A stretch of DNA of 64,000 nt. It comes from Saccharibacillus sp. O23 (GTDB taxonomy: Bacteria > Bacillota > Bacilli > Paenibacillales > Paenibacillaceae). The translations under genes were made by a program, and so were the position numbers. The notes under the pieces are model-generated. The model did no database searches and was not told the origin of the DNA. It saw only the letters and a list, made by a program, of their open reading frames with translations. Shown here piece after piece: positions 46,578 to 55,582 of this stretch (position 1 is its first letter; every line of letters begins with the position of its first letter). Location of the stretch: the NCBI RefSeq assembly GCF_002205895.1, contig NZ_NJDE01000010.1, positions 349,673 to 413,672 on the forward strand, read 5' to 3'.

Positions 46578-49500
46578 TCAAGGACTGGCTGCGTACAAGG
46601 TCATGGAATGCGCCGATTCGCCGGCTTCGTTCGAAGCCGATACCTTGAACCAAGCAGAGAACGGAGCTTGAGCCGCGTAATGGTAAGACGCGGACGAAGA
46701 GGTGCCGATCGACGTGAACGGACCTTCCGCCGTTTGGCTGAAGTAGATCGTATAAGAGGTCGCGCCTTCCGAAGCTTTCCAACTCAGTTGAGCGCCGGAA
46801 GCGGAAGCGCTGACCTGAAGCTGTTCCGGTGCTGCCGGAGCCGTAACCGCGGTTACGGGCGTCTCGGCAGGCGGCTTTTCTTCCGGTTTCGGTTCTTCGA
46901 CCTTCGGCTGTTCCGGTTCGGCGTTCGTTTCCGGCTGCGCCGGTTCCGCAGGCTCTGTCGGAACCTCTTCGGGAGATTCGACAGGCTCGTTCGGCACGAC
47001 GATCCCTTCGACGGTCTGCCCGGTCTCTTGATCGGGAACGTCAGGTTTGTCGGCCGGCCGGCTCGGCGCGCTTCCTCCTCCTACGGTACGGCTCGGCGCG
47101 GACTCTTTGCCCGCCACGTCCACCGCGGTCACGTAATGGATCGCTTGACTCGGAGAGATTCGGAACTGCAAGAATTCTCCTGTCCGTACGGCACCGGCAT
47201 ACTGGAACGAACCTCCGCCGTTCCACGAGCTGTACAGACGGTAACCGACCACGTCGTTTTCCGGATTGGCCGTGAACGCGATCTCCGTTCCCGCATCGTT
47301 CATCCATACGTTCACGGGAGCGGAAGGAGCAGAACCGTCGTCTTTGCGCGGATCGACTTCCTTAGGCGCGTCGACGCCGGCGTCTTCCGGAATGTAGTAA
47401 CTGAGCGGTCTGCCGTCTCTCATCTTCGCCAGCGCTTTTTGCAGATCGATGATGAGCTGGTTGATCGGCATTTCGCGGTTGACGGTCACTTTGGACAAAA
47501 CCATATCGTCCGGCGTATCCGGTTGAGGCACGTAGTTTACGCCGTCGTAGATGATGTAATTGGCGTTAACCAGACCGTCGTCGTAATCTTTCGGTACATA
47601 TTTTTCGTTGAAAATGTCGGTAACGAGATTGCCGGATTGCACGGTCAATTCGGTCGGCAGTTTGCCGCTGTAACCCGAGACGGTCTTCGTGACGATGCCG
47701 TCCGGTTCGGCGAACTCCGTCGTTTTGAACAGATCCGGCCGCGTCGCGAGCAGTTGGTTCATGATCGTGGCCCACAATACGCGGGCTCGGCTCTTATCGT
47801 CGTTCATCGTGTTCACGGGCTGGTTGTAACCCGACCATACGCCCAACGTCAGATCCGGCGTGTAGCCCATAAACCATACGTCGCCGTAATTCTGCGTGGA
47901 ACCGGTCTTGCCCGCGACGGCGATCTTGCCGTATCCGTCGAACATCTTCGGAATATTGCCTTGACGAGCATTGCCCGTACCGTCGCTGATGACCGACTCC
48001 AACATGCTGGTCATCAGGTAAGCCGTCTGCTTGGAATAAACGCGGCTCGGACTTGCCTGATGCTGATAAACGACTTTTCCGTTGGAATCGACAATCTGGC
48101 TGATAATGTACGACTCGTTGAATTCGCCGCCGTTATCGATCGAGGCGTACGCGCCGGTAAGCTCCTGCACGGTTACGCCTTGACTCATCCCGCCGATTAC
48201 GCCGGTCGTATTCTTGTAGTCGTCGTCCGTAATCGTCGTGATGCCCAGTTTCTTCGAAAACTCCCACGCTTTGGCGACCCCGACTTTCTGGTTGAACAAT
48301 TTGAGCGCCGGGATGTTGAGAGATTGATTCAGCGCATGCCGGGCGGTAACTAACCCCTGATAGCGATTGTTCGCGTTTTTCGGAATATGATAAGACGATC
48401 CCGAAGGCAGAATGATCGGCGCATCGTCGATGATGCCGGCCGGTTGAATCAGTCCGGCGTCAAGCGCCGGCAGATAAGCGGCGATCGGCTTCATGGTCGA
48501 ACCCGGCTGGCGTTTCATCTGCGTGGAGAGGTTCAGTTCCAGCGTATCGAAACTGCGTCCTTCGATCATGCCCAGCACGGCGCCGGTCTTCGGATCGATC
48601 AGACTGGCACCCAACTGCTGCGGCAGACCTCCGGGGTCGGCCGCGCCGAAGTTTTCCGGATTCTCGGCCACGGCGCGCATGGTCTTGTAAATGCCTTTGT
48701 CGATCGTCGTATAGACGCGGTATCCGCCTGTCAGCAGCATTTGGTTGGCCGCTTCGTAGGAGGAACTGCCTTCTCCCGAAGCCGCGTCGCCGCCCGGATT
48801 CTGAAGTTTCATGATCACTTTCGTCGCTTCGCGTTCGACTTCCGTCATCAGATACGGATAAGTGGCGTACGCTTTGGGCATCTTGCCGGCGAGCGAGCTT
48901 TTCAGATCGAAATCGAGCGCTTCTTGATATTCGCTCTGCGTGATCTTGCCGTCTTCCAACATGTTCTCCAGCACGCGATGCTGCCGGCTTACGGCGCTTT
49001 TGAAGCCTTTTTCGTTAAAATCGCCTTTGCTGTTGAACGCCGAATACGTCGTCGGCAATTGAGGCAGGCCGGCCAGATAAGCGGATTGGGCCAGATTCAA
49101 CTGCGAAGGGTCGTTGAGACCGAAAATCCCTTTCGCGGCCGCTTTGACCCCGAACAGGTTGTAGCCGGCGGAACCTTTGCCGAACGGCATCTTATTCAAG
49201 TAAGCCGTAACGATCTCCTGTTTGGACAGAAAGCGTTCCATGCGGAGGGACAGCAGAATCTCTTTGATCTTGCGGTCGTTCGTTTTGTCGAGGCTTAAAA
49301 ATACCCGTCGGGCGAGCTGTTGGGTCAGCGTACTGCCGCCGGTCTGAACCGTTTCGTTAAGCAGTTTCTGCTTGACGGCACGCAGGGTGCCTTTGGTGTC
49401 GATGCCGGGATGCTCGTAGAAATTCTTGTCTTCGATCGAGATCAGCGCTTCGATAACGGGCTGAGGAATCTGATCGAACGATACGGGCCTCCGATCTTCG

Positions 49501-49772
49501 TCGGTACGAAGTTGGCCGATCGGGGAGGCATCCCGGAAATAAGCGAAGCCCGTGATCGCGTTCTCGTCGACCGCCTGTACGATGGAAGCTTCCGAGCGTA
49601 CCGGCTCGTCTTTGAGAATGGAGGTAATATACCCCGCTGCCGCGCCGCCCGCAAAAAGAACGGCCGCAAAGCCCAAAATGACGATCCATTTAAAGAAAGT
49701 CAGCGTTTTGCGGAAAAATGATCTTTTTTTGACGGGAGGATTCTGTTCGGGCTTTTTGTTCTCGTCAGCCAT
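46578..49772 (-). CDS. pbpA: Class A penicillin-binding protein (PBP1A-type) with C-terminal FN3 and acidic linker
   Basis: 1064 residues. A membrane anchor (26-50) is followed by the GT51 glycosyltransferase (catalytic Glu114 in IEDKNFYEHPG, GGSTLTQQLARR) and the transpeptidase: Ser425 in PGSTMKP, SLN at 484-486, and KTG at 622-624. The C-terminal quarter holds one fibronectin-type module (about 810-885, PVNVWMNDAGTEI... to SAPSRT), a Pro/Glu-rich linker (about 900-975) and a second FN3 module at the end (APEQLQVSASASGAQLSWKAS...). It polymerises and cross-links peptidoglycan on the outer membrane face. The gene symbol is generic; no orthology test was possible. AAGGAGGAAGATACTCTA precedes the ATG. 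Confidence 0.92.
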   Translation of the reverse strand: MADENKKPEQNPPVKKRSFFRKTLTFFKWIVILGFAAVLFAGGAAAGYITSILKDEPVRSEASIVQAVDENAITGFAYFRDASPIGQLRTDEDRRPVSFDQIPQPVIEALISIEDKNFYEHPGIDTKGTLRAVKQKLLNETVQTGGSTLTQQLARRVFLSLDKTNDRKIKEILLSLRMERFLSKQEIVTAYLNKMPFGKGSAGYNLFGVKAAAKGIFGLNDPSQLNLAQSAYLAGLPQLPTTYSAFNSKGDFNEKGFKSAVSRQHRVLENMLEDGKITQSEYQEALDFDLKSSLAGKMPKAYATYPYLMTEVEREATKVIMKLQNPGGDAASGEGSSSYEAANQMLLTGGYRVYTTIDKGIYKTMRAVAENPENFGAADPGGLPQQLGASLIDPKTGAVLGMIEGRSFDTLELNLSTQMKRQPGSTMKPIAAYLPALDAGLIQPAGIIDDAPIILPSGSSYHIPKNANNRYQGLVTARHALNQSLNIPALKLFNQKVGVAKAWEFSKKLGITTITDDDYKNTTGVIGGMSQGVTVQELTGAYASIDNGGEFNESYIISQIVDSNGKVVYQHQASPSRVYSKQTAYLMTSMLESVISDGTGNARQGNIPKMFDGYGKIAVAGKTGSTQNYGDVWFMGYTPDLTLGVWSGYNQPVNTMNDDKSRARVLWATIMNQLLATRPDLFKTTEFAEPDGIVTKTVSGYSGKLPTELTVQSGNLVTDIFNEKYVPKDYDDGLVNANYIIYDGVNYVPQPDTPDDMVLSKVTVNREMPINQLIIDLQKALAKMRDGRPLSYYIPEDAGVDAPKEVDPRKDDGSAPSAPVNVWMNDAGTEIAFTANPENDVVGYRLYSSWNGGGSFQYAGAVRTGEFLQFRISPSQAIHYVTAVDVAGKESAPSRTVGGGSAPSRPADKPDVPDQETGQTVEGIVVPNEPVESPEEVPTEPAEPAQPETNAEPEQPKVEEPKPEEKPPAETPVTAVTAPAAPEQLQVSASASGAQLSWKASEGATSYTIYFSQTAEGPFTSIGTSSSASYHYAAQAPFSAWFKVSASNEAGESAHSMTLYAASP

Positions 49773-49862
49773 TAGAGTATCTTCCTCCTTAGTGTTTCAA
49801 TCCACGCGCCCGTGCAGGGGATGACCCGGGCGGCTAAAATCTGAGCTGTCGCGCGAGCTAAT

Positions 49863-49904
49863 ACCTTGTCAACTACTAAAGGTAATAGAACAGGCCTTAT
49901 TATA
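49863..49904 (-). promoter_or_regulatory. -10 element and conserved hairpin motif upstream of the PBP gene
   Basis: Minus-strand TATAAT at 49899-49904, no clear -35. Downstream of it in the leader, CTAATACCTT pairs with AAGGTAATAG (one mismatch) around TGTCAACTACTA; the core CCTTGTCAAC...AAAGGTAA recurs before ftsW at 58856. Confidence 0.4.
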
Positions 49905-49986
49905 GCACAAAAACAAGAAAAACAGCATATGAATTGGGGAGCGGGACGGAAGGACGAAATCGTTCTCATTCCATGCGCGAAGATAT

Positions 49987-50025
49987 AAAAAAATCCCCGC
50001 AAGCCCGAAGGCTTGCAGGGATTTT
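49987..50025 (-). terminator. rpsD terminator
   Basis: Stem AAAATCCC-GCAAGCC with GGCTTGC-GGGATTTT (one C-A mismatch), CGAA loop, T-run on the minus strand. Confidence 0.88.
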
Positions 50026-50040
50026 GACCTTGCTTTCCGA

Positions 50041-50640
50041 TTAACGGTTGTAGAATTCGACGATTTGCTTTTCGTCGATTTCTTGCGACAGTTCGGAACG
50101 CTCAGGCAAACGGATGTATTTGCCTTCCAGAGCCGAATCGTTGTACTCGATGTAACCCGGTACGTGCGAACGGTTTTCCAGGGCTTCCTTGATGGAGGAA
50201 AGGCCGCGGCTTCTTTCGCGAAGACCGATTACGTCGCCGAGGCTTACCGCGTAGGAAGCGATGTCGACTTTTTTGCCGTTAACCGTTACGTGGCCGTGAG
50301 CGACCAACTGACGTGCGCCTGCACGGGAGTTAGCGAAGCCCAGACGGTACACGAGGTTGTCCAGACGGCTTTCCAGCAGGAACATGAAGTTCTCGCCGGC
50401 GATGCCTTGCATTTTTTGCGCTTTGCTGAACAGCGTGCGGAATTGCTTCTCGCCCAGACCGTACATGTGGCGCAGTTTTTGCTTTTCTTGAAGCTGCATG
50501 CCGTAGTTGCTTTGTTTTCTGCGTTGGTTAGCGCCGTGCTGACCCGGAGGGAAAGGACGCTTGAGATCTTTGCCGTTACCGCTCAGGGAAATACCGAGGC
50601 GGCGGCTGAGTTTGAATTTAGGGCCTGTGTAACGTGCCAT
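50041..50640 (-). CDS. rpsD: 30S ribosomal protein S4
   Basis: 199 residues, as in Bacillus subtilis (200). [23 protein letters not shown] and the S4 RNA-binding domain ([35 protein letters not shown], cited in part) are present. It nucleates 30S assembly on 16S rRNA. The zinc-binding Cys residues of the C+ form are absent (C- paralogue). It lies alone, outside the ribosomal operons, as in Bacillus, where S4 represses its own mRNA through a leader structure. AAAGGAGTTTTTCCAAT precedes the ATG. Confidence 0.98.
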   Translation of the reverse strand: MARYTGPKFKLSRRLGISLSGNGKDLKRPFPPGQHGANQRRKQSNYGMQLQEKQKLRHMYGLGEKQFRTLFSKAQKMQGIAGENFMFLLESRLDNLVYRLGFANSRAGARQLVAHGHVTVNGKKVDIASYAVSLGDVIGLRERSRGLSSIKEALENRSHVPGYIEYNDSALEGKYIRLPERSELSQEIDEKQIVEFYNR

Positions 50641-50853
50641 ATTGGAAAAACTCCTTTGTCATGTGTAATGGCCGGGGAACCGTGTGCGCCGTGTTTTGCT
50701 TGTGTACGCAGGCCGGAGACGTCCGCCTATATAATAGGAAACGAATCAGCGTACTCATATCGGGAAAGTTCAGCCGCTGTCCCGACAGCCACAAAACGCG
50801 TGAGGGTGACGCACCGTTACACCCAGATACGTAAGTATCCGGCGTTCATACAT
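50641..50853 (-). ncRNA. Long structured rpsD leader, probable S4 autoregulatory element
   Basis: About 210 nt of untranslated leader between the inferred start site and rpsD. Visible hairpins on the minus strand: GATAC-TTAC-GTATC near the 5' end and GGTG-CGT-CACC after it, then a GC-rich segment. Firmicute S4 leaders control rpsD by a pseudoknot; I did not verify the pseudoknot. Confidence 0.5.
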
Positions 50854-50859
50854 CACCAA

Positions 50860-50888
50860 ATTTTATAGGAAAACATCACCAACGTCAA
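50860..50888 (-). promoter_or_regulatory. rpsD promoter
   Basis: Minus strand: -35 TTGACG (50883-50888), 17-bp spacer, -10 TAAAAT (50860-50865). Between here and 51211 I see no gene. Confidence 0.8.
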
Positions 50889-51210
50889 GCCTTTAAAATG
50901 AAAAGAAATGCAACTTAAAAGGTTCGAAAAGCGTCTTGAGACAAAAGACCCAATGAAAAAGGAGAAATAGTGAAAAATAGGATGCAAAAATGGGGCGAAA
51001 AGAGTAATATAGGGAAAGGCATTTCGAATATAAACCAGAAGCCCGGCTTTTGCAGATCTTGCTGCAAGACACCGGGCCTTACGATAGGACGAGTACGCAA
51101 ACGCGCCGGTCGTTCGGCCGTTTGCGAGCAAGGCCGCAAGCCAGCAGTACCTCGGCCGATCCGATCGGGCAAGGTAGCAGGTTATTTGTTTTCGGCAAAG
51201 GAGAGAAGTT

Positions 51211-53196
51211 ATGTCCGAGCACGCAGGGAAAAACCCGGTGGAGGCAATTCGGCGCGACGATATCGGGGAGGCGTTATTCCCTGTTATCGCCCGCGGCGAC
51301 CAGTCCTTCTGGATCCAGCACGTGGACATCGGCACTGCCGATTTTCCTTATATAGAACCTTTGCTTAAAGAAAGTTTTGCCGATTGGCGCGAACAGAACT
51401 CGTCCTCGTTCTCCGGATCGGGCGCCGAATGGTTCTTGTTCAGCCATGAAGGCGAAGCGGCGGCAGGCGACCCGGGGCTGATCGGTCGGCTGCAAAGCGA
51501 GTCCGAACATGCCGCATGGTTGTCGCTTGCAAGAAGAGAATCCGTTCTGGTTCCGGCCGGCCGGCACGAAGGCCTCTACATGAGCAAACGGGCGACTCTC
51601 GCGGTTCCGGTATTCACGCGAAGCGGCGGAGAAATTTTTGCCGTGCTGGGCTGCGTCGTTCCGGAAGAAGAAGCGGAAGGCATGCTGCGGGCGGTCGAGA
51701 TGGGCGCGGCGCATTTCCGAACTTGTTTCTACCAGAGGCTGGAGTACTCTTTCATTCATGATACGCTGTATACCCGTCATGCACGATCGACAGCGCTGAA
51801 CGGGGATTCGGCGCTGTTTCGTATGGTACGCAGGCTCTATGACAAATTCAACGTCGACGGCGTGCTGGAAGAGCTTCTGCGCATCGTGCTGGTGCTGCAT
51901 CCGTCCGCGCGCTGCGAGCTGCTGATGACTCAGGATTACCAGAGTTCGAACCCGCAGCTCAAAGTCGCGCTGCTCGACCAGCGCAAAGCCGATATCTGCA
52001 TGACGGCTTTCATGCGCGGAAGCGTGGAAGTCGAGCAGGTTCCGACTCCCGAGTACCCGCATCGCATCGAAGCGGCTCTTCCGCTGGCGGGTCATCAAGG
52101 CATCTACGGCGTGTTCCGTTTCGAATTGGATCTGCCGCCGGAACGCTTGGATACGCGGCTGCTCGGCATGGTTTCGGATACGGCAGGCAAAGCTTTCGAG
52201 AACGCCAAGTTGTACGAGCAATCCAATTTGTTGATTCGCGAGCTGCTGCTGATTAACGAATTGACGAAGCGCCTGAACCAGAACCTGCATCTCAGCGACG
52301 TTTTTTCTTTTGCCATTCAAGAGCTGATGGGGATCTTCCGAGCCGATTTCTGCTGCATTCTGGGAGATAACCCGGCCGAACACCGCTTCGACGTCATGGC
52401 CTGCAGTTTGTCCGAGCTCGAGGGGAGTTCGTTCAGCCGCGATTACGGCTTCGGCGGGATCGTTCTGCGCACTCAGGAGCCGCTGATCATTTCCGACTAT
52501 CTGGAATCGTCGGTACCTTCGCGTTTCATGGAGCTGTCGGAAGCCCGGTCGATGATCGCCGCGCCGCTGATCTCCAACGGCAAGACGATGGGCGCGGTGC
52601 TGCTGGCTCAACGCGAACATCATTATTTCTCTTACGAGAACTTCAAGCTGCTTCAGATGCTGTCGACTCATATCGGACTCGCCGTAGCCAATGCCACGCT
52701 GCACGCCGAGCTTCAGCGCATCGCGAACCGGGATACGTTGACGGGGCTTCACGTGCGGCGTCATCTGGACGAACGAATCCATAATCACCAGCTCGAAGGT
52801 TCGAAAGGCTCGCTGCTCGTGATCGACATCGACCGCTTCAAACAAGTGAACGACACGTACGGCCACCAGATCGGCGATTCGATTCTCCAGCAGGTGAGCG
52901 CAATCATGCGGAATTCGATCCGGATGACCGATGTCTCCGCACGCTGGGGCGGCGAAGAACTGGCCGTGTATTTCCCCGAGACGACGTTGGAAGAAGCGCT
53001 GATCGTGGCCGAACGGATTCGAAGTCTGGTCGAACAGGAGACGAGACCTTCGGTAACCGTGTCGTGCGGCGTCGCCGAATGGTCGGCGGAAGATACGACC
53101 ATCAGCGTCGAATCGCTGTTCTACCGCGCGGACATGGCTCTGTATCAAGCCAAACACAGCGGTCGGAATCGCATTCGGACCGCCGTCGCCGAATAA
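51211..53196 (+). CDS. GAF-GGDEF diguanylate cyclase
   Basis: 661 residues, no membrane helix. Order: an N-terminal region without a recognised fold (1-190), a weak GAF-like domain (about 195-345), a clear GAF domain (about 350-490, with FRADFCCILGD and MIAAPLISNGKTMGAVLLAQ) and GGDEF (500-655). The active loop is GGEEL at 580-584, and RxxD (RMTD, 571-574) five residues before it is the inhibitory c-di-GMP I-site; GTLTGLHVRRHLDER and IDIDRFKQVNDTYGH are intact. It should make c-di-GMP under control of a small ligand or redox signal. AAAGGAGAGAAGTT precedes the ATG. Confidence 0.92.
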   Translation: MSEHAGKNPVEAIRRDDIGEALFPVIARGDQSFWIQHVDIGTADFPYIEPLLKESFADWREQNSSSFSGSGAEWFLFSHEGEAAAGDPGLIGRLQSESEHAAWLSLARRESVLVPAGRHEGLYMSKRATLAVPVFTRSGGEIFAVLGCVVPEEEAEGMLRAVEMGAAHFRTCFYQRLEYSFIHDTLYTRHARSTALNGDSALFRMVRRLYDKFNVDGVLEELLRIVLVLHPSARCELLMTQDYQSSNPQLKVALLDQRKADICMTAFMRGSVEVEQVPTPEYPHRIEAALPLAGHQGIYGVFRFELDLPPERLDTRLLGMVSDTAGKAFENAKLYEQSNLLIRELLLINELTKRLNQNLHLSDVFSFAIQELMGIFRADFCCILGDNPAEHRFDVMACSLSELEGSSFSRDYGFGGIVLRTQEPLIISDYLESSVPSRFMELSEARSMIAAPLISNGKTMGAVLLAQREHHYFSYENFKLLQMLSTHIGLAVANATLHAELQRIANRDTLTGLHVRRHLDERIHNHQLEGSKGSLLVIDIDRFKQVNDTYGHQIGDSILQQVSAIMRNSIRMTDVSARWGGEELAVYFPETTLEEALIVAERIRSLVEQETRPSVTVSCGVAEWSAEDTTISVESLFYRADMALYQAKHSGRNRIRTAVAE

Positions 53197-53217
53197 GAAC
53201 TCCATCGTCTTTTTCCG

Positions 53218-53254
53218 CGCCCTTTGCCGCTTTTTGCGGCAGGGGCGTTTTTTT
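53218..53254 (+). terminator. Terminator of the cyclase gene
   Basis: TGCCGC/GCGGCA stem with an outer CGCCC/GGGCG part, followed by seven T. Confidence 0.75.
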
Positions 53255-53278
53255 GCGGACCAAAGATAGGTTTAACAC

Positions 53279-53307
53279 CTGACTTCAAGCGGGGGAAGTG
53301 CTACAAT
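53279..53307 (+). promoter_or_regulatory. Promoter of the M29 aminopeptidase gene
   Basis: -35 CTGACT (53279-53284), 17-bp spacer, -10 TACAAT (53302-53307). Confidence 0.5.
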
Positions 53308-53405
53308 AGTAAAGCTATCGGCGTCGGCGTTCGGCTGACCGCCGTTCAATTCAATCGGGCTCTCAAGCAGTATCGAAAGTCCGAATCGCGGGAGGAACGA
53401 ACAGG

Positions 53406-54524
53406 ATGCGTGATCCTAGAGTACAGAAGTTGGCGAAAACGCTGGCGGGTTATTCCGTCAACGTGCAGCCGGGCGAGAACGTTCTCGTCGAAATGATCGG
53501 TCCGGAGCGGGATCTGCTGCAAGCGGTCGTCGAAGAGGTCGCGGCGCTGGGCGGCAATCCGTTCGTGCTGTTGACCGACAAGATGGTGCAGCGCACGATG
53601 CTGATGAATGCCACCGAAGAGATGATCCGCACTTGGGCGGAAACGGATCTGAACCGGATGAAGCAGATGCAAGGGTATATCGGCATCCGTTCGGGCGAGA
53701 ACGTGAACGAACTGGCCGACGTGCCGGAAGACAAGATGAAGATGTACAATTCGCTCTACAATCATCCGGTACATAGCGAACAGCGCGTCAAGCACACCAA
53801 ATGGGTCGTGATGCGCTATCCGAGTCCGAGCATGGCCCAATTGGCGAACATGAGCACGCAAGCGTTCGAAGACTTCTATTTCGACGTATGCAATCTCGAT
53901 TACGCGAAGATGGACCGGGCGCAGGATTCGCTGCAAACGTTAATGAATCGAACGGAGCAGGTTCGCATCGTGGGACCGGGCGCGACGGACCTGACGTTCT
54001 CCATCAAAGATATTCCGGCAATCAAATGCTCGGGCACGGCGAACATTCCGGACGGCGAAGTCTATACGGCGCCGGTGCGGAACTCCGTCAACGGCACGAT
54101 CGCTTACAACGCGGCGAGCGTGTATAACGGAATTACGTTCGAGAACGTCACGTTCCGCTTCGAGAACGGCAAGATCGTGGAAGCGACCTCGAACGATACG
54201 GAGAAACTGAACAAGATTCTGGATTCCGACGAAGGCGCGCGCCATATCGGCGAATTCGCGATCGGATTCAACCCGTACATCCTGACGCCGATGAAAGACA
54301 CGCTGTTCGACGAGAAAATCGCGGGTAGTCTGCACTTCACGCCGGGTCAGGCTTACGAAATCGCCGATAACGGGAACCGTTCGTCGATCCACTGGGATCT
54401 GGTATTGATCCAGCGTCCGGAATACGGCGGCGGCGAGATCTATTTCGACGACCGTTTGATCCGCAAAGACGGCATCTTCGTCGTACCGGAACTGGAATGC
54501 CTCAACCCCGAAAATTTGAAATAA
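53406..54524 (+). CDS. M29-family aminopeptidase
   Basis: 372 residues, thermophilic aminopeptidase (AmpS/PepS/AmpT) family: two-metal enzymes removing N-terminal residues from peptides. Features: QPGENVLVEMIGPERDLLQAV at the N-terminal domain, GPGATDLTFSIKD, CSGTANIPDGEVYTAPV with the metal Glu, NGTIAYN, and HFTPGQAYEIADNGNRSSIHWDLVL holding His and Asp metal ligands near the C-terminus. GGGAGGAACGAACAGG precedes the ATG. Single gene. Confidence 0.93.
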   Translation: MRDPRVQKLAKTLAGYSVNVQPGENVLVEMIGPERDLLQAVVEEVAALGGNPFVLLTDKMVQRTMLMNATEEMIRTWAETDLNRMKQMQGYIGIRSGENVNELADVPEDKMKMYNSLYNHPVHSEQRVKHTKWVVMRYPSPSMAQLANMSTQAFEDFYFDVCNLDYAKMDRAQDSLQTLMNRTEQVRIVGPGATDLTFSIKDIPAIKCSGTANIPDGEVYTAPVRNSVNGTIAYNAASVYNGITFENVTFRFENGKIVEATSNDTEKLNKILDSDEGARHIGEFAIGFNPYILTPMKDTLFDEKIAGSLHFTPGQAYEIADNGNRSSIHWDLVLIQRPEYGGGEIYFDDRLIRKDGIFVVPELECLNPENLK

Positions 54525-54634
54525 AGCAATAAGTTTCAGAAACGCGGAAAACGGTTGATAAGAAAGCGGATACAAGTTATCATGATACATGTGAGCAAAG
54601 GTTCCTATTTTGAGATTCCGACGGAGGGATAACA

Positions 54635-54880
54635 ATGGCTAAAAACAACGCGGCGGTTGTCGAAATCGCCCAAACCGCATCCCGCTACTCTTCTTCGATC
54701 GTTCTGCAGGCCGAGAACAAGTACATCGACGTGAAAAGTATCCTGGGTCTGTTCACGACTCTCGTGAGCAGCCAGCAATACGAACTGCACGTGATCGGTC
54801 CGGACGCCGAAGACGCAAAAGCGGCTATGGTCGAAGTCTTCCAGAAACATGACCTGAACGTGGTCATCGCTCCGGAATAA
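54635..54880 (+). CDS. HPr-like protein lacking the catalytic His15
   Basis: 81 residues. From residue 13 on it aligns without gaps with HPr (QTASRY = HPr 24-29; VKSILGL = 44-50), so Ser35 equals the regulatory Ser46 and is preserved in the HprK recognition context. The 11 residues before it that hold the first strand and the HARPA loop are missing, and the position equal to His15 is Asn4, with Arg17 replaced by Ala6. No upstream in-frame extension restores it; GGAGGGATAACA sits before the ATG. It cannot work as a PTS phosphocarrier. By analogy with Crh (Gln15) it may serve CcpA-dependent regulation; unproven. Confidence 0.85.
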   Translation: MAKNNAAVVEIAQTASRYSSSIVLQAENKYIDVKSILGLFTTLVSSQQYELHVIGPDAEDAKAAMVEVFQKHDLNVVIAPE

Positions 54881-54899
54881 TCGCAGACGAGCAAGACAT

Positions 54900-54934
54900 A
54901 AGCACCGCCCGTTCGATACGGAAGCGGTGCTTTT
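54900..54934 (+). terminator. Terminator of the HPr-like gene
   Basis: AAGCACCGC with GCGGTGCTT, inner CCGT/ACGG, T-run. Confidence 0.85.
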
Positions 54935-55046
54935 CCTTGCGTCCGTTTGCCGATCCGTCGGCGGCAGCATCAAAGCTTCGGAAACCGCGGGGCGGCTTCC
55001 GGGTTCGGTTTCTTTCTTTCGGTACGTACTCTTTGTAAGGCGGTTC

Positions 55047-55075
55047 TTGTATTAGCTTTTAAATTCGTCTAATAT
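55047..55075 (+). promoter_or_regulatory. ylaN promoter
   Basis: -35 TTGTAT (55047-55052), 17-bp spacer, -10 TAATAT (55070-55075). Confidence 0.6.
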
Positions 55076-55122
55076 TAGAGTAGAAACGCCGGCCACACTT
55101 TCGGGCATAGGGGGGAGAAAAT

Positions 55123-55422
55123 ATGACTTCATCTGATTTGCAATCTGATTTGCAAGAGCAGTTCCAAATCAAGGCAGCCAATCTTCTTCAGGAAGATGCA
55201 AATAAAATCGAGAAATTGATCGAAGTACAGATGGAGAATCTGGCGACCCGCTACTGTCCTCTCTATGAGGAAGTGCTGGATACGCAAATGTACGGTTTTT
55301 CCAGACAGGTGGATTTCGCGATCCGTGCCGGTCTGATCGGCGAGCCGGAAGGCAAGCAGATCGTCAGCAAGTTGGAACGCAACCTGGCGGTTCTTTACGA
55401 AGCCCTGAATAACAAAGAGTAG
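55123..55422 (+). CDS. ylaN: YlaN (DUF1507), iron-homeostasis protein
   Basis: 99 residues. The core [37 protein letters not shown] (cited in part: [17 protein letters not shown]) matches Bacillus YlaN closely. YlaN is reported to bind iron and to relieve Fur repression under iron limitation; the conserved Cys is in CPLYEE. In Bacillus it precedes ftsW; here cax and an Asp23 gene separate the two. A very strong GGGGGGAGAAAAT ribosome binding site precedes the ATG. Confidence 0.93.
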   Translation: MTSSDLQSDLQEQFQIKAANLLQEDANKIEKLIEVQMENLATRYCPLYEEVLDTQMYGFSRQVDFAIRAGLIGEPEGKQIVSKLERNLAVLYEALNNKE

Positions 55423-55425
55423 CGA

Positions 55426-55474
55426 GTTGACCGAATGGAATCAAAGGCGAAACCCAACATTATTTTCGGTCAGC
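55426..55474. repeat. Palindromic element E2
   Basis: GTTGACCGAA (55426-55435) pairs with TTCGGTCAGC (55465-55474, one G-T). It shares GAGTTGACCGAAT, AAAGGCGAAACC and CATTATTTTCGGTCAGCG with the inverted element at 58889. Four bases after the ylaN stop. Confidence 0.7.
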
Positions 55475-55520
55475 GGAGCAGGGGTTCCGAACATTCGGTG
55501 CTCTCGGGTTTCGACATAAC

Positions 55521-55560
55521 AAAAGCGCGTGAGGAGTCAGGCTCCCGACGCGCTTTTTTT
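55521..55560. terminator. Bidirectional terminator
   Basis: AAAAGCGCGT with ACGCGCTTTT, inner GGAG/CTCC, run of T, between convergent ylaN and cax. Confidence 0.88.
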
Positions 55561-55582
55561 TGTTTTCGTATGTCGAACCGGC

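Noticed and set aside
46542..48353. 603-codon open frame opposite the PBP gene
   Set aside because: Antisense shadow of the transpeptidase region, Arg/Val-rich, no family motif, no ribosome binding site.
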